In this document: positions 23,578 through 23,717 of the stretch, one piece after another
Numbering within the stretch: the stretch's first letter is position 1
How the letters are laid out: the number at the start of each line of letters is the position of its first letter
NCBI GenBank assembly: GCA_030672605.1
Contig: DAOVGE010000077.1
Location: 1-23,717 of the forward strand
Origin: Methanosarcinales archaeon
GTDB taxonomy: Archaea > Halobacteriota > Methanosarcinia > Methanosarcinales > Methanogasteraceae
Direction: 5' to 3'
DNA length: 23,717 nucleotides
The notes under the pieces: model-generated
Told to the model about the DNA's origin: nothing
The model's input: the letters and a program-made list of their open reading frames with translations, nothing else
The model's database searches: none
Translations under genes and position numbers: made by a program

Positions 23578-23717
23578 CGCCAATCCAATCGTACCAGTGT
23601 TTGCAGGATTGGCATTATGTTTTACATCCGACCAGAATAAATTAAAAAGAGTCTTACTATTGTGAGTTCCCTAATCACGCGCAGATCACTGGATTTTTAG
23701 ATGGCGCCGCGACACTT

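Larger units (their letters stand above)
23262..23717. other. Intergenic region with repeats at the right edge
   Basis: Holds an inverted copy of the GCG-rich core (23332-23475), a perfect 7-base-pair hairpin ATGGTCA-GAT-TGACCAT (23521-23537), the end of a second repeat (23542-23577), and a GCCAATCC/GGATTGGC inverted pair (about 23580-23616). A minus-strand open frame from 23503 to 23252 runs through the repeat; its last 28 codons (KLNDYGRYSKKVYNIFKEA) lie outside it and end across the UPF0175 start, and could be the tail of a broken upstream gene. Beyond 23620 I see an AT-rich stretch but no gene. Confidence 0.6.

Overview
The window looks like part of a methanogen-related euryarchaeal chromosome (Methanomicrobia-like; an ANME or Methanosarcinales relative would fit, but the lineage is not proven here). 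Evidence: a purP-type FAICAR synthetase, a family found essentially in archaea; a tRNA-His with no encoded CCA; GGAGG/GGTGA ribosome binding sites; a TATA-like promoter; and PocR- and PAS-rich soluble histidine kinases of the kind expanded in methanogens. There are no transposases, phage genes or CRISPR arrays.

Layout. Positions 1-11729 hold four tightly packed plus-strand kinase genes: a PocR kinase cut by the window edge (<1-1274), a PocR-PAS-PAS-GAF-PocR kinase (1264-4515), a membrane-anchored PAS kinase (4516-6444), and a very large receiver-first hybrid kinase (6441-11729). Junctions are overlaps of 11 and 4 bases or direct abutment, so this is probably one operon. About 1 kb without a convincing gene follows (11730-12755), with a terminator-like hairpin and two inverted-repeat elements. 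Positions 12756-21027 hold six more plus-strand signalling genes: a receiver-kinase with an RHDI H-box, then an interleaved set in which receiver-GAF(-kinase) proteins alternate with two nearly identical single-domain receivers.

The ten signalling genes contain seven kinases and eight receiver domains, yet no DNA-binding, GGDEF, methyl-accepting or other output domain. I read the block as a phosphorelay network: kinases without receivers (the first three) would have to use the stand-alone receivers or the receivers of their neighbours, and the output would be encoded elsewhere. Much of it arose by duplication and shuffling of cassettes (PocR, kinase core, GAF, PAS, receiver) that are still about 90% or more alike in DNA where I compared them. 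The PocR cassette is much poorer in G+C than the kinase core it is joined to.

After 21027 the character changes. Positions 21028-23717 carry a minus-strand purP with tRNA-His just upstream, an orphan UPF0175 (antitoxin-like) gene, and several short non-coding inverted-repeat elements. One is nested inside another. Two share terminal repeats but carry different palindromic cores, and one core recurs alone and inverted near the right edge.
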